From Phycisphaerae bacterium RAS2 (GTDB taxonomy: Bacteria; Planctomycetota; Phycisphaerae; UBA1845; UTPLA1): DNA of 64,000 nucleotides. Below are positions 17,597-28,922 of the stretch, piece by piece (within the stretch, counting starts at the first letter, position 1; the number at the start of each line of letters is the position of its first letter). Under the pieces are notes generated by a model that saw nothing but the letters and a program-made list of their open reading frames with translations, was not told the origin of the DNA and made no database searches. Both the position numbers and the translations under genes were made by a program. Where the stretch lies: positions 1,612,001 to 1,676,000 of the forward strand of contig CP036352.1 of assembly GCA_007753915.1 (NCBI GenBank). The letters are read 5' to 3'.

Positions 17597-19108
17597 ATGT
17601 TCGGACGCGCCAAGATACCCGTGCTGAAAGTGCCGAAGCTGCCGGAGGCGGACAAGTCCGCGCAAGCAACTCCGAGCGCGCCCCAGTCAACCGTACCGAC
17701 GGAGCCGAGCGCTCCAATCGCCAATCCCGCATCGACCGCGCCGGCCGCGCCCGCGCTTCGACCGCCCGGTCCCGCGCCGCTCTCGTCGCTCTCAAATAAA
17801 CCGAAAGAGCGCGATCGCACCGACGAGTTCTCGGAGATCAAGACGCGGGTTCACAAGAAGCTGGTGGACACCCTCGATCTCGCGGCGCTTTCGAAACGCA
17901 CCGGCGACGATGTACGCGAAGAAGTCAAGCAGGTCATCGCCGATCTGTGTCAGCAGGAGGACGCCCTTCTCAATTTCAACGAGCGGCAGCGTCTGGTCGG
18001 CGAGATTCTCGACGAGACGTTCGGCCTGGGGCCGCTGGAGACCATCCTCAAGGACCCGCACGTCAGCGATATTCTCATCAACGGCCCGAAGCAGGTGTAC
18101 ATCGAGCGCAAAGGTCGCCTGCAACTGACCAGCGTCACGTTTCGCGACAACGCGCATCTGATGCATGTGATCGACAAGATCGTCTCGTCGGTCGGTCGTC
18201 GCTGCGACGAAGTCTCGCCGATGGTGGACGCGCGGTTGAAGGACGGCTCGCGCGTGAACGCCGTCATCCCGCCGCTGGCGATTGACGGCCCGTCGATGTC
18301 GATTCGCCGATTCGGCGCCGACCCGATTACGTGGGACGACTACGTGAAGTTCAACTCGGTGACGAAGGAGATGGTGGATTTTCTCCGCGCCTGCGTCATC
18401 GCGCACATGAACATCATCGTGGCCGGCGGTACCGGCTCGGGCAAGACGACCCTGCTGAATAACCTGTCGTCGTTCATTCCCGAAACCGACCGCATCGTGA
18501 CCATCGAAGACGCGGCCGAGCTGCGCCTGCGCCAGCCGCATGTGGTGCGACTCGAATCGCGACCGGCCAACATCGAGGGCAAGGGGCGCATCGCCATCCG
18601 CGATCTGCTCATCAATGCGCTGCGCATGCGGCCCGACCGGGTCGTGGTCGGCGAGTGCCGCGGGCCGGAAACGTTGGACATGCTCCAGGCCATGAACACC
18701 GGCCACGACGGCTCGATGACCACGATTCACGCCAACAGCGTGCGCGACGCCGTCCAGCGCGTGGAGACCATGGTCATGATGGCCGGGTTCGACCTGCCGG
18801 TGAAGGCCATTCGTCAGCAGTTCGCATCGGCCGTGCACCTGGTCATCAACGCGGCGCGGCTGACCGGCGGGCCGCGCAAAATCATGTCGATCGCCGAAGT
18901 GCAGGGCATGGAAGGCGAAGCCGTCACGATGCAGGAGATTTTCAAGTTCGAGCAGCTCGGGATCGACGCATCGGGCAAGGCACACGGTCGATTCATCGCG
19001 ACGGGGCTTCGTCCGAGCTTCCTCGACCGACTGAAGTACTCCGGCGCCGAGCTGGATTCGTCGATTTTTGAACGGCGCGTGTTGAGCACCGATCCGCATG
19101 CCACGTGA
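17597..19108 (+). CDS. tadA: CpaF/TadA secretion ATPase
   Basis: This cytoplasmic hexameric ATPase powers Tad pilus assembly. The Walker [10 protein letters not shown] is at residues 277-285. The Asp box, [19 protein letters not shown] and the His box [10 protein letters not shown] follow, as in type II/IV secretion ATPases. The N-terminal 80 residues are Pro/Ala-rich and probably flexible. The start at 17597 has GGGGGAAG a few bases upstream. The gene is followed directly by tadB, whose reading frame starts at or just after the stop codon. About 230 bp without a gene separate it from cpaE. Confidence 0.95.
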   Translation: MFGRAKIPVLKVPKLPEADKSAQATPSAPQSTVPTEPSAPIANPASTAPAAPALRPPGPAPLSSLSNKPKERDRTDEFSEIKTRVHKKLVDTLDLAALSKRTGDDVREEVKQVIADLCQQEDALLNFNERQRLVGEILDETFGLGPLETILKDPHVSDILINGPKQVYIERKGRLQLTSVTFRDNAHLMHVIDKIVSSVGRRCDEVSPMVDARLKDGSRVNAVIPPLAIDGPSMSIRRFGADPITWDDYVKFNSVTKEMVDFLRACVIAHMNIIVAGGTGSGKTTLLNNLSSFIPETDRIVTIEDAAELRLRQPHVVRLESRPANIEGKGRIAIRDLLINALRMRPDRVVVGECRGPETLDMLQAMNTGHDGSMTTIHANSVRDAVQRVETMVMMAGFDLPVKAIRQQFASAVHLVINAARLTGGPRKIMSIAEVQGMEGEAVTMQEIFKFEQLGIDASGKAHGRFIATGLRPSFLDRLKYSGAELDSSIFERRVLSTDPHAT

Positions 19109-19122
19109 GAGGGGTCAGAAGC

Positions 19123-20136
19123 GTGCAGCAGTTCATCGCATTTGTTGATACTTCCTCGATCATGGACAAGGTGGTGCTCTATGCGCTGCCACCGATCGGC
19201 TGTACCTTTCTGGCCTACGCGATCTTCAATCTCGTCGCCGACTTGCGCAAGAAGGAAGTGAAAAAGGTCGCCGAGCGTTTGAAAGAGGGGGGCTTCGGCG
19301 ACTCCGCGAACGAAGTGGCGGCGAAGGAATCGATCATGCGCCGAATGCACCAGGCGCAGTCGCCGTTCGGTCAATTCATTGCCGGCATGGCTTTCATTCC
19401 CCGGCTTCAGCAATGGCTGGACCAGGCCAACATCGCCTGGCCCGCGACGACGGTGATGATCAACCTGCTGGGCCTCGCCTCGGTGGGGTACATCACCTGC
19501 TATTATCTCGAGACCGCACAATGGGTCGCCCTTAGCGTCGCCGGGGGCATGCTGCTCCTGCCGCTGCTTGTGATCTTCATTCTCCGCAAGATGCGGATGA
19601 ACAAGTTCATGCACCAGTTGCCGGACGTGTTTGAGCTGATGAGCCAGGCGCTGCGAGCTGGGCATTCACTGGCCAACTCGATTCTCGTCGTCAGCCAGCA
19701 GCTGCCCGACCCGGTTGGTACGGAATTCGCCCGCGTGTTTCACGAGCAGAACCTCGGCATCAAGATCGAAGACGCCCTGCGCGACATGGCCCGGCGCGTC
19801 GGGCTGATGGACGTGCGATTCTTTGTGACGGCCGTGCTGATTCAGCGGCAGACCGGCGGCGATCTCGCCGAAGTGCTCGACAACATCAGCAGCGTCATTC
19901 GCGATCGGATCAAGCTGTTCGGCTCGGTGAAGGCGCTGACGGCCGAAGGGCGGTTGTCGGGCTACGTGCTGCTGGCGTTGCCGGTGTTTGTGTTCCTGCT
20001 GGAGTTGGTCATCAACCCGGACTATGCGCAGATCATGATCGACGACGAAGTCGGGCAGTACATGCTGATCGGTGCGGGCGTGAGCCAGATCCTGGGTCTC
20101 GCGCTGATTCAGAAGATCGTCAACATCAAGGTGTAG
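19123..20136 (+). CDS. tadB: TadB inner-membrane platform protein
   Basis: The 337-residue protein has a T2SSF-type domain in the C-terminal half (LPDVFELMSQALRAGHSLANS, then TAVLIQRQTGGDLAEVLDNI) and membrane segments near residues 18-40, 115-155 and 285-330. GTG 19123 is preferred because GAGAGGGG at 19107-19114 is well spaced; GTG 19105 overlaps the tadA stop and is the alternative. TadB and TadC together form the platform that the ATPase drives. Confidence 0.92.
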   Translation: MQQFIAFVDTSSIMDKVVLYALPPIGCTFLAYAIFNLVADLRKKEVKKVAERLKEGGFGDSANEVAAKESIMRRMHQAQSPFGQFIAGMAFIPRLQQWLDQANIAWPATTVMINLLGLASVGYITCYYLETAQWVALSVAGGMLLLPLLVIFILRKMRMNKFMHQLPDVFELMSQALRAGHSLANSILVVSQQLPDPVGTEFARVFHEQNLGIKIEDALRDMARRVGLMDVRFFVTAVLIQRQTGGDLAEVLDNISSVIRDRIKLFGSVKALTAEGRLSGYVLLALPVFVFLLELVINPDYAQIMIDDEVGQYMLIGAGVSQILGLALIQKIVNIKV

Positions 20137-20154
20137 CGGTCGGAGGATGGTTGC

Positions 20155-21105
20155 GTGTCGGAACTGATGATGCTGGGAATTCTGGTCGCGGTCGCCATCG
20201 GCCTGGTGATCTATTCGCTGCTGCCCAATCGCGGGGAGCAGGCCGAGTCGGTCCGCCGGCGCGCAATGGGTCTTTCGGGCGACGATGACACGGCATCGGC
20301 GAAAGAGCGCGCCCGCAAGAATGCCGGCAACAAGAGCATGCTGGAAATGGCGGCGCCGATTCTGTCGCGCCCGATGATGCCCAAGACCGAACAGGAGCAA
20401 TCGTCCCTGCGTGCCAAGCTGGCCAGCGCCGGCTACCGGCGAGAATCCATCGTCATGATGTTCCTGGCCAGCAAGATCATCGTCGGCGGCGCGATGGGCA
20501 TCACGGCGTTTCTGTATTCGTCGGCGCTGGGCGCCGAGTCGCCGCAGGTGATCTACTACGGCGTGTTTGGCCTCGGGCTGGGCTTCATGGGACCGAACCT
20601 GTGGCTCGGCAACGCGGTCAAGAAGCGGGGCGAGGCGATTCGCAACGGCATGCCGGACTCGCTGGATCTGATGGTGGTCGCCGTCGAATCAGGCCTCGGT
20701 CTCGACGCGGCGCTGCTCCGCGTCAGCGATGAGATGAAGCACGTCCACGGCGCGCTGGCGGAAGAATTGCAGATCGCGACGATTGAGACGCAGATGGGCA
20801 CCTCGCGCAGCGAAGCGCTGCAGCGCATGGCCGAGCGCACGGGCGTTCAGGAGATGCGGGCGCTGGTTGCCGTCATCACACAGGCCGAGAAGCTCGGCAC
20901 CAGCATCGCCAAGGCCCTGCGCAATCAGGCCGAGAGCCTGCGCACCAAGCGCCGTCAGAAGGCCGAAGAGCGTGCGCAGAAGACCGCGGTCAAGCTGCTC
21001 ATCCCGCTGATCTTGTTCATCTTTCCAGCGATCTTCGTTGTGCTGGCCGGCCCGGCGGCGATCCACATCATGCACACCTTCCAGAGCGGCGCGCTGAAGA
21101 AGTAG
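20155..21105 (+). CDS. tadC: TadC inner-membrane platform protein
   Basis: The second T2SSF-domain protein has 316 residues. Conserved parts are GMPDSLDLMVVAVESGLGLDAAL and VAVITQAEKLGTSIAKALRNQAESLR, followed by KLLIPLILFIFPAIFVVLAGPA. The start is GTG 20155 with a GGAGG Shine-Dalgarno a few bases upstream. It is the last gene of the Tad locus; about 70 bp separate it from the FAD dehydrogenase, which has its own -10 box. Confidence 0.92.
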   Translation: MSELMMLGILVAVAIGLVIYSLLPNRGEQAESVRRRAMGLSGDDDTASAKERARKNAGNKSMLEMAAPILSRPMMPKTEQEQSSLRAKLASAGYRRESIVMMFLASKIIVGGAMGITAFLYSSALGAESPQVIYYGVFGLGLGFMGPNLWLGNAVKKRGEAIRNGMPDSLDLMVVAVESGLGLDAALLRVSDEMKHVHGALAEELQIATIETQMGTSRSEALQRMAERTGVQEMRALVAVITQAEKLGTSIAKALRNQAESLRTKRRQKAEERAQKTAVKLLIPLILFIFPAIFVVLAGPAAIHIMHTFQSGALKK

Positions 21106-21163
21106 CGTGCGGCATGCACGCAGCAGTCGATTGCCGCGCAACGACGCGGCACCGATGATCGCC

Positions 21164-21169
21164 TACAAT
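21164..21169 (+). promoter_or_regulatory. -10 box of the FAD dehydrogenase gene
   Basis: TACAAT lies 7 bp before ATG 21177; no -35 match and no Shine-Dalgarno are evident. This fits a leaderless transcript separate from the Tad operon. Confidence 0.35.
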
Positions 21170-21176
21170 CGCGCGC

Positions 21177-22808
21177 ATGCCGCTGCTGGTGCGCAATCTG
21201 ACGCTGATGCTCGATGAGCCTGATGACGCCCTGCGCGAACGCGCTGCCCGGCGCCTGCGCATCAAGTCCGACTCGATCAAGCACTACACCATCGTCCGTC
21301 GTGCGATCGATGCGCGTGATAAATCGCGCCTTTCCTTTGTTTACAACGTCGAAATTACCTTGGCCGGCGGATTGCGCGAGGAGAAGCGTGTGCTGCGCGG
21401 TTTGCACCGGGCGGACGTGGTCGAGCTGCGCCCGCCGCCGCGCGAAGAACTGCGCAACGGCAGCGAACTCCTGCGCGAGCGGCCCGTCGTCGTCGGGTTC
21501 GGCCCTGCGGGGATGTTCGCGGCATTGTGGCTCGCCAAGTTCGGCCTGCGGCCGATCGTGCTCGAGCGGGGGCAGCCCGTGCGCACGCGCCACCGCGACA
21601 TCATGGTGCGATTCTACAAACAGCGTGACTTCGACCCGGAGAGCAATCTGCTTTACGGAGAAGGCGGCGCGGGGGCCTACAGCGACGGCAAACTCTACAC
21701 GCGCGTGAACGACCCGCGCATGCGCGACATCCTCGATGTGTTCGTGCAGCATGGCGGCAAGGCAGACATCCTCGTCGACGCGCGGCCGCACCTGGGCAGC
21801 GACTGGATCCCCACGATCTGTTGGCGAATTCGCCGCACGATTGAATCGCTCGGCGGCGAGATTCGCTTCGGCAGCCGGATCGATGATCTGGTGATTGACG
21901 ACGGCGGCGCGAGCGGTGTGATCGTCAACGGGCAGACGCTTCCCGCCTCGGCGGTGCTGCTGGGCGTGGGGCACTCGGCGCACGACACGCTGCGAATGCT
22001 CGTGCGGCGCGGGGTGAAAGTGATCGCCAAACCGTTCCAGTTCGGCGTGCGCGTGGAGCATCCCCAGTCGCTGGTGGATCGCTGGCAGTACGGCGCGGCG
22101 TGCGGCCATCGTCGTCTTCCGCCGGCGGAATATCACGTCGTGGCGAAGGGCGCGGGCAACTCGACGGGTGCGTCGCACGCGGCCGGCGACGTGTACAGCT
22201 TCTGCATGTGTCCGGGCGGCACGATTCTCCCGACGAATGAGACCGCCGGAATCATCGCGACGAACGGCGCATCGAACGGGTCGCGGGCCGGGCGGTTCGC
22301 CAACAGCGGGCTGGTGCTGACCGTGCCCGTCGAGGTGTTTGGGAACAATCCGCTCGCGGGCATCGAGTTTGTGCATCGCTACGAGGCGGCGGCGTTCGAG
22401 TTGACCGGCGGAAGCTACGAAGTGCCCGCGCAGCGCGCGGCGGACTATATCGCGGGGCGCGCTTCAGATGGCGCGTTGGAGACTAGCTACCCCCTGGGCG
22501 GACGATGGTGCGACGTGCGTCGCGTCTTGCCGGACTTCGCCGGGCCGGCTGTCGCGCAGGCGCTGACCGATCTCAACCGCAGGATGCCGGGCTTCGCGGG
22601 GCCGGAGGCGCTGGTCACCGGGCCGGAGTCACGTGCCAGCGCGCCGTTTCGAATGTTGCGCGACAACGCATCGCGCGAAAGCGTGACGCTGCCGGGGTTG
22701 TATCCCATCGGCGAAGGAGCGGGCTACGCCGGCGGCATCATGTCCGCCGCCGCCGACGGCATCGCCACGGCTGAGCTGCTGATTCGGCGCTTTGCGCCGA
22801 TTCGTTAG
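21177..22808 (+). CDS. FAD-dependent dehydrogenase (COG2509-type)
   Basis: The 543-residue protein has an unusual order for an FAD enzyme: about 95 residues of an N-terminal domain (RAIDARDKSRLSFVYNVEI) precede the dinucleotide fold VVVGFGPAGMFAALWLAKFG. Then come GEGGAGAYSDGKLYTRV and the C-terminal FAD signature LYPIGEGAGYAGGIMSAAADG. This matches a widespread family annotated only as uncharacterised FAD-dependent dehydrogenase. The substrate is unknown. The sequence CMCPGGTILPTNE is a strongly conserved family feature, possibly near the active site. Confidence 0.85.
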   Translation: MPLLVRNLTLMLDEPDDALRERAARRLRIKSDSIKHYTIVRRAIDARDKSRLSFVYNVEITLAGGLREEKRVLRGLHRADVVELRPPPREELRNGSELLRERPVVVGFGPAGMFAALWLAKFGLRPIVLERGQPVRTRHRDIMVRFYKQRDFDPESNLLYGEGGAGAYSDGKLYTRVNDPRMRDILDVFVQHGGKADILVDARPHLGSDWIPTICWRIRRTIESLGGEIRFGSRIDDLVIDDGGASGVIVNGQTLPASAVLLGVGHSAHDTLRMLVRRGVKVIAKPFQFGVRVEHPQSLVDRWQYGAACGHRRLPPAEYHVVAKGAGNSTGASHAAGDVYSFCMCPGGTILPTNETAGIIATNGASNGSRAGRFANSGLVLTVPVEVFGNNPLAGIEFVHRYEAAAFELTGGSYEVPAQRAADYIAGRASDGALETSYPLGGRWCDVRRVLPDFAGPAVAQALTDLNRRMPGFAGPEALVTGPESRASAPFRMLRDNASRESVTLPGLYPIGEGAGYAGGIMSAAADGIATAELLIRRFAPIR

Positions 22809-22887
22809 GAGTTGCGTACCGGCCATCAAGCGACGAGCAAGCTCGTCGGCTAAATGAATCCGGATCGGGTGGCATGGATTCGGCCTT

Positions 22888-22915
22888 TTGCGGTCATGTT
22901 TACTGGAGATAGAAT
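22888..22915 (+). promoter_or_regulatory. Promoter of the Mla-type ABC genes
   Basis: TTGCGG (22888-22893), a 16-bp spacer and TAGAAT (22910-22915) precede ATG 22928 by 12 bp, giving a leader of about 6 nt. Confidence 0.45.
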
Positions 22916-22927
22916 GCGGTCGCCGGG

Positions 22928-23839
22928 ATGCTCGCCCAAACACCGGCGGAGGATTGCTGCCTCTTGACCGCTGAAAAAGACACCGTCATCTCCATCCGCA
23001 ATCTGCGGAAATGGTTTGAGAACAACGGCCGTCGGCAGACCGTGCTGGACGACGTTTCGTTCGACATTTATCGCGGCGAAACGATCATCATCATGGGCGG
23101 CAGCGGCTGCGGAAAGAGCACGCTGCTGAACTGTCTCATTGGCGAATATCCCATCGACGCCGGGAGCGTCACCTATAAGACGAAGGACATGCCGCAGCCC
23201 GTCGACATCGTCGGCATGGATGAGCGGTCGCTGAATCAGATCCGCCGCAAGTTCGGCATTTTGTTTCAGAGCGGGGCGCTGTTCAACTCCATGACGCTCG
23301 CAGAGAACGTCGCCTTGCCCCTGCGCGAGCACAGCGACGTGGAAGAGTCCGTCATCGACATCGTCGTGACGCTCAAGCTGCAACAGGTTCACATGCTTCC
23401 GCACCGCGACAAGATGCCGTCGATGCTGTCGGGCGGACAGAAGAAGCGCGCCGGCCTCGCAAGAGCGACCGTGCTCGATCCGGAGATTCTCTTTTACGAC
23501 GAGCCGTCGGCCGGCTTGGACCCCGTCACCAGCGCGGCGATTGACGAGCTTATCATGGACCTGTCGGGCAAGTTGCAGGTCACCAGCGTCGTCGTGACAC
23601 ACGAGATGGACTCGGCCTTTCGCATTGCCGACCGCATGGTCATGCTCGACAAGGGCCGCGTCCTGCGAATCGGGACGCGCGAGGAGTTTGACCGGCTTCG
23701 CCAGACCCCGCCTGCGGACCTCAAGACATCCGACGATCGCTTGATTTGCCAGTTCCTGAACGGTCACACCGAAGGCCCGCTGACTGACGCTGACGGGATG
23801 ACGGACTACGAGAAGCTGCTGGTCGCAAACGAGGAGTAA
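22928..23839 (+). CDS. mlaF: MlaF-like ABC transporter ATPase
   Basis: This is the ATP-binding subunit of a phospholipid/MCE-type transporter. It has Walker A GGSGCGKSTLL, signature LSGGQKKRAGLARA, Walker B EILFYDEPSAGLDP and the switch His in VVTHEMDSAF. The last two features are typical of the MlaF/Ttg2A subfamily. Its 303 residues are somewhat longer than usual because of an N-terminal extension of about 20 residues and a C-terminal tail. The MCE gene follows after 9 bp. No MlaE permease gene is next to it. Confidence 0.9.
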   Translation: MLAQTPAEDCCLLTAEKDTVISIRNLRKWFENNGRRQTVLDDVSFDIYRGETIIIMGGSGCGKSTLLNCLIGEYPIDAGSVTYKTKDMPQPVDIVGMDERSLNQIRRKFGILFQSGALFNSMTLAENVALPLREHSDVEESVIDIVVTLKLQQVHMLPHRDKMPSMLSGGQKKRAGLARATVLDPEILFYDEPSAGLDPVTSAAIDELIMDLSGKLQVTSVVVTHEMDSAFRIADRMVMLDKGRVLRIGTREEFDRLRQTPPADLKTSDDRLICQFLNGHTEGPLTDADGMTDYEKLLVANEE

Positions 23840-23848
23840 ACCGCCACC

Positions 23849-25183
23849 ATGCCTGAACAGCGCAACGCATACAAAGTTGGAATCGTGACGATTGCCGTCG
23901 CGGTCGCGGCCTTCGCAATCCTCCTGTGGATCAGCAAGGGCGTCTCGGGCGACATGCGACGGATCACGGTGCGATTCGAATCGTCGCCGGCCATGCCGAC
24001 GCTGGTGCCGGGGTCGGACGTGTTCATCGGCGGGCAGCGCGTGGGAAAGGTGCGCAGCGCGAAACTGGCCGAGGGGCCGGTCGTGGTCGAGGGCGGCGCG
24101 TCGCGGAAGACCTTCGACGTGGTGGTGGAAGCAGACATCCTCGCGTTCGTCGAGCCTCGCAAAGACTGCAAAGTGTTTGCCGAGGGGCCGCCGCTGGGGG
24201 GCGACGGCATCATCAAGATCGACCTCGGCAAAGCGTCCGAGCCGCTGCCGGAGAATGAAGTGATCCGCGGGGCCGATCCGGGAGGATTCGCGGCGATTCT
24301 TTCAGGGCTGCAAAGCGAGTTCGACGGTTCGAACCCGTCGGGCCTGCTGGGGATGGTCAAGGCCCAGCTCAATGGCGAGGACGAGGCGACGCTGATGGGC
24401 AAGCTGCTCAAGTCGATGGGCGACGTGAATGCCATGACGGCGTCGCTGGCGCGCGAACTGACACCCGAGCAGAAGGCGACGCTGCTTGCGAAGCTGCACA
24501 GCGTGGCGGACAACATCAACGACACAACGGGTTCGCTGCGCAATGAGTTCGCGTCGCAGAAGCCCGACGTGCTGCTGGGCAAGATTCACACGGCGATCGG
24601 CGCGATCAACGACGGGTTGGACACGATGGCCCGCGTGCTCAAGACCAACGAGGCGCCGATCAACAACACCATGAAAAGCGTCGAGCGCACGGCGGCAAAC
24701 ATCGCCGAAGAGATGGACCCCGCGAACCTCGACGGCCTCATGGCCCAGTTCAAAAAGGCCGGATCGAGTCTGAATACGTCGCTGGAAGACATCAACGCGG
24801 TAACCGGCGCCACGCGGCAGGTCGTTGTCCTCAATCGCGACAATTTGAGCCGCATGTTGATCAACTTCAAGGAGGCGTCGGACCATCTCAAGAGCGGGTT
24901 CAAGTACGTCCTGCGCCATCCGTGGCGGCTGCTGAATGCACCGGACGCGTCGGAGATCCGCCAGCAGGCGATTTTTGATGCGGCCCGAAGCTTCGCCGAA
25001 GCGGCCACGCGCGTGGACGACGCGACGGCGCAGCTCAAGGCGCTCGCGGAATTGAACAACGGCAACATCCCATCGGATCATCCCGAATTGCTGCGAATCC
25101 AGGCCGATCTCCAGCAAACACAGCAGAGCTATCGCAAGGCCGAAGATGAGCTGTGGAAGCAACTCGGCGTCGTGGCGAATTGA
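23849..25183 (+). CDS. mlaD: MlaD-like MCE-domain protein
   Basis: An N-terminal membrane anchor (VGIVTIAVAVAAFAILLWI) is followed by one MCE domain (residues about 35-130, with PTLVPGSDVFIGGQRVGKV). Then comes a long helical, probably coiled-coil region to residue 444 (for example QSEFDGSNPSGLLGMVKAQL and ATRVDDATAQLKALAELN). Such proteins form hexameric lipid-transfer tunnels in the periplasm of diderm bacteria. Cotranscription with the ATPase gene is clear from the 9-bp gap. Confidence 0.88.
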   Translation: MPEQRNAYKVGIVTIAVAVAAFAILLWISKGVSGDMRRITVRFESSPAMPTLVPGSDVFIGGQRVGKVRSAKLAEGPVVVEGGASRKTFDVVVEADILAFVEPRKDCKVFAEGPPLGGDGIIKIDLGKASEPLPENEVIRGADPGGFAAILSGLQSEFDGSNPSGLLGMVKAQLNGEDEATLMGKLLKSMGDVNAMTASLARELTPEQKATLLAKLHSVADNINDTTGSLRNEFASQKPDVLLGKIHTAIGAINDGLDTMARVLKTNEAPINNTMKSVERTAANIAEEMDPANLDGLMAQFKKAGSSLNTSLEDINAVTGATRQVVVLNRDNLSRMLINFKEASDHLKSGFKYVLRHPWRLLNAPDASEIRQQAIFDAARSFAEAATRVDDATAQLKALAELNNGNIPSDHPELLRIQADLQQTQQSYRKAEDELWKQLGVVAN

Positions 25184-25272
25184 CGAAAGGTGATGTGAAG
25201 ATATGCAAATCAGACAATGAGAGAGTACTGATGGGATGGCAGCGACCCGCCTACACGCCGGCGGCCCATCCG

Positions 25273-25299
25273 AGCCCCGAGCGCCAGCGAGCGGGCACC
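25273..25299 (+). repeat. Left 27-nt inverted repeat flanking the RAYT gene
   Basis: The 27 bases (starting agccccgagcgcc and ending cgggcacc) are the exact reverse complement of 25915-25941. They contain an imperfect palindrome of the REP type (gagcgcc-agcgagcg). Confidence 0.8.
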
Positions 25300-25360
25300 A
25301 GGTACGTCCATTGTTGAGTAGCCTCCAAGTGCGGAGTTTGACTCTGATCAACTCAAATCA

Positions 25361-25858
25361 TTGAAACTCGCCGTGTCTTATCCACTGGCATATTTCCTGA
25401 CGTGGACCACTTACGGAACCTGGCTTCATGGCGATACGCGAGGTTCCGTGGTCGGACGTCAAACGCTTGAAACGCCCCGTGTGATTCCCGCACACCCGCT
25501 CCTCCACGATGATCGTCGCACTTCCTTGGCTTCGCCACCTCTGACACTGGGCGGCGACGTGCGTGCGATCGTGTCAAACGCGATCCAACAGCATTGTTCA
25601 ATTCGTCAATGGACCTTGCACGCTTTGAATGTTCGAACTAACCACGTTCATTGCATTGTCGCGATCGGGGAACTTGCTCCCGAAGTCCCCTTACAGCAAT
25701 TCAAAGCTTGGTCCACCCGTCGCCTGCGCGAAGAAAGAATCGTCGGACCGGGTACCAGGGTTTGGACTTACCACGGTAGTACCCGCTACCTCTGGAAGTC
25801 AGAGCACATTGCAGCGGCTGTCAGTTACGTCATGGATGGTCAGGGGCCGGAGCGATAG
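25361..25858 (+). CDS. REP-associated tyrosine transposase (RAYT, Y1/IS200-like)
   Basis: The 165-residue protein has the family start LAYFLTWTTYGTWLHGD. It carries the HUH metal motif in NVRTNHVHCIVA (H-x-H) and a candidate nucleophile Tyr in AAVSYVMDGQG. RAYTs are single-copy, domesticated relatives of IS200/IS605 transposases that act on REP palindromes. The frame starts at TTG 25361; GTG 25373 is an alternative. The flanking perfect inverted repeats are the likely substrate. Codon use looks less GC-biased than the neighbours, consistent with acquisition. Confidence 0.88.
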   Translation: MKLAVSYPLAYFLTWTTYGTWLHGDTRGSVVGRQTLETPRVIPAHPLLHDDRRTSLASPPLTLGGDVRAIVSNAIQQHCSIRQWTLHALNVRTNHVHCIVAIGELAPEVPLQQFKAWSTRRLREERIVGPGTRVWTYHGSTRYLWKSEHIAAAVSYVMDGQGPER

Positions 25859-25914
25859 CCGGTCGGCCTAAACTGGCAATTGCAGTCGGAAGCTGCCGGT
25901 TGGACAGCGCACAA

Positions 25915-25941
25915 GGTGCCCGCTCGCTGGCGCTCGGGGCT
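25915..25941 (-). repeat. Right 27-nt inverted repeat flanking the RAYT gene
   Basis: It is the perfect reverse complement of 25273-25299 and begins 57 bp after the transposase stop codon. The region between it and acnA (to 26084) shows no gene. Confidence 0.8.
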
Positions 25942-26084
25942 GGGATGCGGAGCGACACGCTTGAGTCGTAGCACACGATGACCTGACCATCGTGCTGATT
26001 GCGCCGTCGATCAATTCAAACCATTGACGTCAACTGCCGTACGCCGATCAAGTCAATCGCTCGATTACGACTGCAGCCGCTTGC

Positions 26085-28808
<2,724 letters not shown>

Positions 28809-28894
28809 AGCGTGATGCCACCTTTCAATAGGTCAATCGCAAAACGGAAGCCGAGCCAACGCCGTGCAGCGGCGGCGTTCGCGGCGAATGGGGG

Positions 28895-28922
28895 ATTATA
28901 ACGGTTGGATCGAATTGGCCAG
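28895..28922 (-). promoter_or_regulatory. Promoter of acnA
   Basis: On the minus strand TATAAT (28895-28900) with CTGGCC (28917-28922) at 16-bp spacing. It lies over the last codons and stop of rlmN, so acnA can be transcribed alone with a leader of about 80 nt. Confidence 0.5.
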
